This document shows, piece by piece, positions 62,458 to 64,000 of a stretch of DNA of 64,000 bases. The notes under the pieces are model-generated. The model was not told the DNA's origin. It saw nothing but the letters and a program-made list of their open reading frames with translations, and did not search any database. The DNA is from Shewanella piezotolerans WP3 (GTDB taxonomy: Bacteria; Pseudomonadota; Gammaproteobacteria; Enterobacterales; Shewanellaceae). The stretch is taken from NCBI RefSeq assembly GCF_000014885.1, contig NC_011566.1, forward strand, positions 1,054,001-1,118,000, in the 5' to 3' direction. Numbering within the stretch: the stretch's first letter is position 1; the number at the start of each line of letters is the position of its first letter. A program made the translations under genes and the position numbers.

Positions 62458-64000
62458 CTATGCCTTACTTTTAATCACTGAGATTAGCTTGCTAAGCTGT
62501 AATCTTTCATCTTTTGTGAGATTAGTTTTCAAACTCAGCTCTTGGTAGCGTTGCTCCAGATACTGGTTGTTTAACCACACTAAGGTGCCTTTTAACTCTT
62601 TAAGTAAGTTTTCATCCGCCACTTGATGATCCCATTGGGTCAGTTTTTTTAGGGTGCTGAATTGATTATCGCCCCTGAACTGTTCAAGTAGTTGTGCGCT
62701 GCTCATTACTTTGCCGCGAGTTAAATCTAGTACAAGAGCTAGCAAATCAATGCCTGGCATTTGTACGTGTTTTAGCGCGAGTTGCTCAGGTAATTTTTCA
62801 CCTAGGCGCGGATGTTGTACTAACAATGCAATGGCTAGTCGCAATGGAGTACCACGTCCTTTCAACGCTTTGTGCTGTTTAGGTTTATCGGCCGTCTTAG
62901 TCGAAAAGTTAAATTTTCGTTTAAGCTCATCAGCACCGTTCATTCTTAGCTTATGTGCTAAATCTTCAAGCAGCAGACTCTGCAGTACAGTGTCTTGCAC
63001 TTTTTCTATCAGTTTAATGGCATTTTTTGCCAAAACACTTTTGTCTTCTTTACCAAATTTTTTCGCTAAGTTTTCAAATAGAAACTCAGGAAGTGCCATG
63101 GCTTGGCCAATATTCTGTTCGAACTGTTCTTTGCCGATTTGTCTCACTAGCGTGTCAGGGTCTTCGCCTTCAGGTAGAAACATGAAGCGAACTTGATTGC
63201 CAGGTTTTAACAAAGGCAATGCAGTTTCTAGCGCACGCCAAGCGGCTTCTTTACCCGCTTTGTCACCGTCATAACAACAGATAACTTCTTTTGCACTACG
63301 CAGTAACAGCTGAAATTGATCAGCGGTAGTTGAAGTACCTAACGACGCAACGGCATAATCGACACCGAATTGCCCTAGAGCAACGACGTCCATATAGCCT
63401 TCAACAATGAGTACTTGTTGTGGATCACGATGACGCTGTTTTAGCTCATATAACCCATAAAGCTCATTGCCCTTATGAAATATGGGCGTTTCTGGAGAAT
63501 TCAAGTACTTTGGCGTACCTTCTCCTAAAACTCTGCCACCAAAGCCAATAACTCGGCCGCGTCGGTCCCTAATCGGGAACATGAGTCGGTCACGAAATCG
63601 GTCATAACGCTTTCCGCTGTCATTTTCGATGACCATGCCAGCAGTGAGTAGCTTGTTCTGTGAATCTTGATTCTGACGATATCGGCTTAATAAGCCGTCC
63701 CATCCATCGGGAGCAAAACCAATGTTAAAATGTTCGACTACGTCTTTTGAAAGCCCACGATGGCTTAAGTAATCAAGCACTTTCTGTTTATCTGGGTGTT
63801 GTCTTAACTGACTTTGGAAGAATAAACTCGACTCTTCCATCAGTTGGTATAAATCACGACTAAGCTCTTGATCGCGAGGCTTACCAGTGCCTTGTTCCTG
63901 AGGAACTTCTAGTCCTAACTGTCCAGCGAGTTCTTCAATTGCATCCACGAAGTCGAGTCGGTCATATTCCATGACAAAATCAATAACGTTTCCGTGTGCG
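62458..64000 (-). CDS. dnaG: DNA primase DnaG, C-terminal part (5' end outside window)
   Basis: The frame runs to the window edge without a start. The edge residues AHGNVIDFVMEYDRL belong just after the zinc-binding domain, so the first 60-70 residues are missing. Visible are the catalytic core (RDRLMFPIRDRRGRVIGFGG), the TOPRIM acidic motif IVEGYMDVVAL, CCYDGDKAGKEAAW, and the C-terminal helicase-binding domain. DnaG makes RNA primers at the replication fork. rpoD follows at 117 bp. Confidence 0.97.
   Translation of the reverse strand, partial: AHGNVIDFVMEYDRLDFVDAIEELAGQLGLEVPQEQGTGKPRDQELSRDLYQLMEESSLFFQSQLRQHPDKQKVLDYLSHRGLSKDVVEHFNIGFAPDGWDGLLSRYRQNQDSQNKLLTAGMVIENDSGKRYDRFRDRLMFPIRDRRGRVIGFGGRVLGEGTPKYLNSPETPIFHKGNELYGLYELKQRHRDPQQVLIVEGYMDVVALGQFGVDYAVASLGTSTTADQFQLLLRSAKEVICCYDGDKAGKEAAWRALETALPLLKPGNQVRFMFLPEGEDPDTLVRQIGKEQFEQNIGQAMALPEFLFENLAKKFGKEDKSVLAKNAIKLIEKVQDTVLQSLLLEDLAHKLRMNGADELKRKFNFSTKTADKPKQHKALKGRGTPLRLAIALLVQHPRLGEKLPEQLALKHVQMPGIDLLALVLDLTRGKVMSSAQLLEQFRGDNQFSTLKKLTQWDHQVADENLLKELKGTLVWLNNQYLEQRYQELSLKTNLTKDERLQLSKLISVIKSKA

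Noticed and set aside
62711..63196. 161-codon plus-strand frame over dnaG
   Set aside because: Antisense shadow of a conserved essential gene; low-complexity Ser/Cys-rich product.
1..64000. CRISPR arrays, rRNA genes, prophage and complete insertion sequences
   Set aside because: No regularly spaced direct repeats, rRNA signatures, phage structural genes or transposase genes were found on reading both strands.

Overview
The window looks like a chromosomal segment of a marine gammaproteobacterium of the genus Shewanella. This rests on the gene set: torF/torR/torT/torS trimethylamine N-oxide regulation, a dnaG-rpoD macromolecular-synthesis operon ending next to a tRNA-Ile2, norVW, a short-type CstA, many signal-transduction genes, FNR/EtrA-type sites, and several families of short inverted-repeat elements scattered between genes. 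No rRNA, CRISPR array, prophage or complete insertion sequence was seen. Species-level assignment is not possible from reading alone.

Layout. 0-7 kb: the end of an NtrY-like sensor kinase and a three-gene RND efflux operon (adaptor, pump, outer-membrane factor). 7-13 kb: small membrane proteins, a TetR-controlled aldehyde dehydrogenase operon with a visible palindromic operator, and two tandem UspA paralogues separated by a MITE. 13-18.5 kb: a DUF924 gene with two PH-domain membrane proteins, then an MBL-fold hydrolase divergent from a GlxA/AraC regulator. 18.5-25.5 kb: a bacterial voltage-gated sodium channel homologue and the Tor regulatory island (torF with three helically phased tor boxes, torR, a frameshifted torT, torS) without the torCAD reductase genes. 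25.5-34.8 kb: small genes, a cold-shock gene with a long leader, norVW behind a sigma-54 promoter and four NorR-like sites, an EamA transporter, gloA-nemA and an SDR. 35-41.2 kb: a small membrane protein behind CRP and FNR/EtrA sites, then an AT-rich stretch leading into a phosphorelay cassette (XRE-type regulator, receiver-EAL phosphodiesterase, stand-alone Hpt, hybrid kinase). 41-57 kb: a frameshifted yghU, a periplasmic HAD phosphatase, a PepO-like peptidase, a PepSY protein, a leucine-rich-repeat lipoprotein gene broken by two MITEs, nitroreductase, monooxygenase, prohibitin-like protein, YdcH-like protein and a porin. 57-64 kb: cstA, a HAD hydrolase, tRNA-Ile2 with decayed tRNA-like copies, rpoD and the 3' part of dnaG.

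The most informative unexplained structure is the mobile-repeat layer. One family (terminus GGGGCTGTTGATCTTTC, TA at each edge) has three copies, each within about 35 bp of a stop codon. A second (TACCAATTGC termini, TAA at each edge) has four copies. A third (TACCAATCAG termini) has one full and one partial copy. A fourth (TACCCATCC termini, TA at each edge) has one. Removing two of these elements and one copy of each target duplication from 47.9-50.3 kb restores a single 573-codon reading frame that joins an LRR lipoprotein domain, a DUF3859-like domain and a cysteine-containing tail.

Single-site frameshifts are also visible in torT, yghU and the XRE-type regulator. Whether these are real mutations or sequence errors cannot be decided here.
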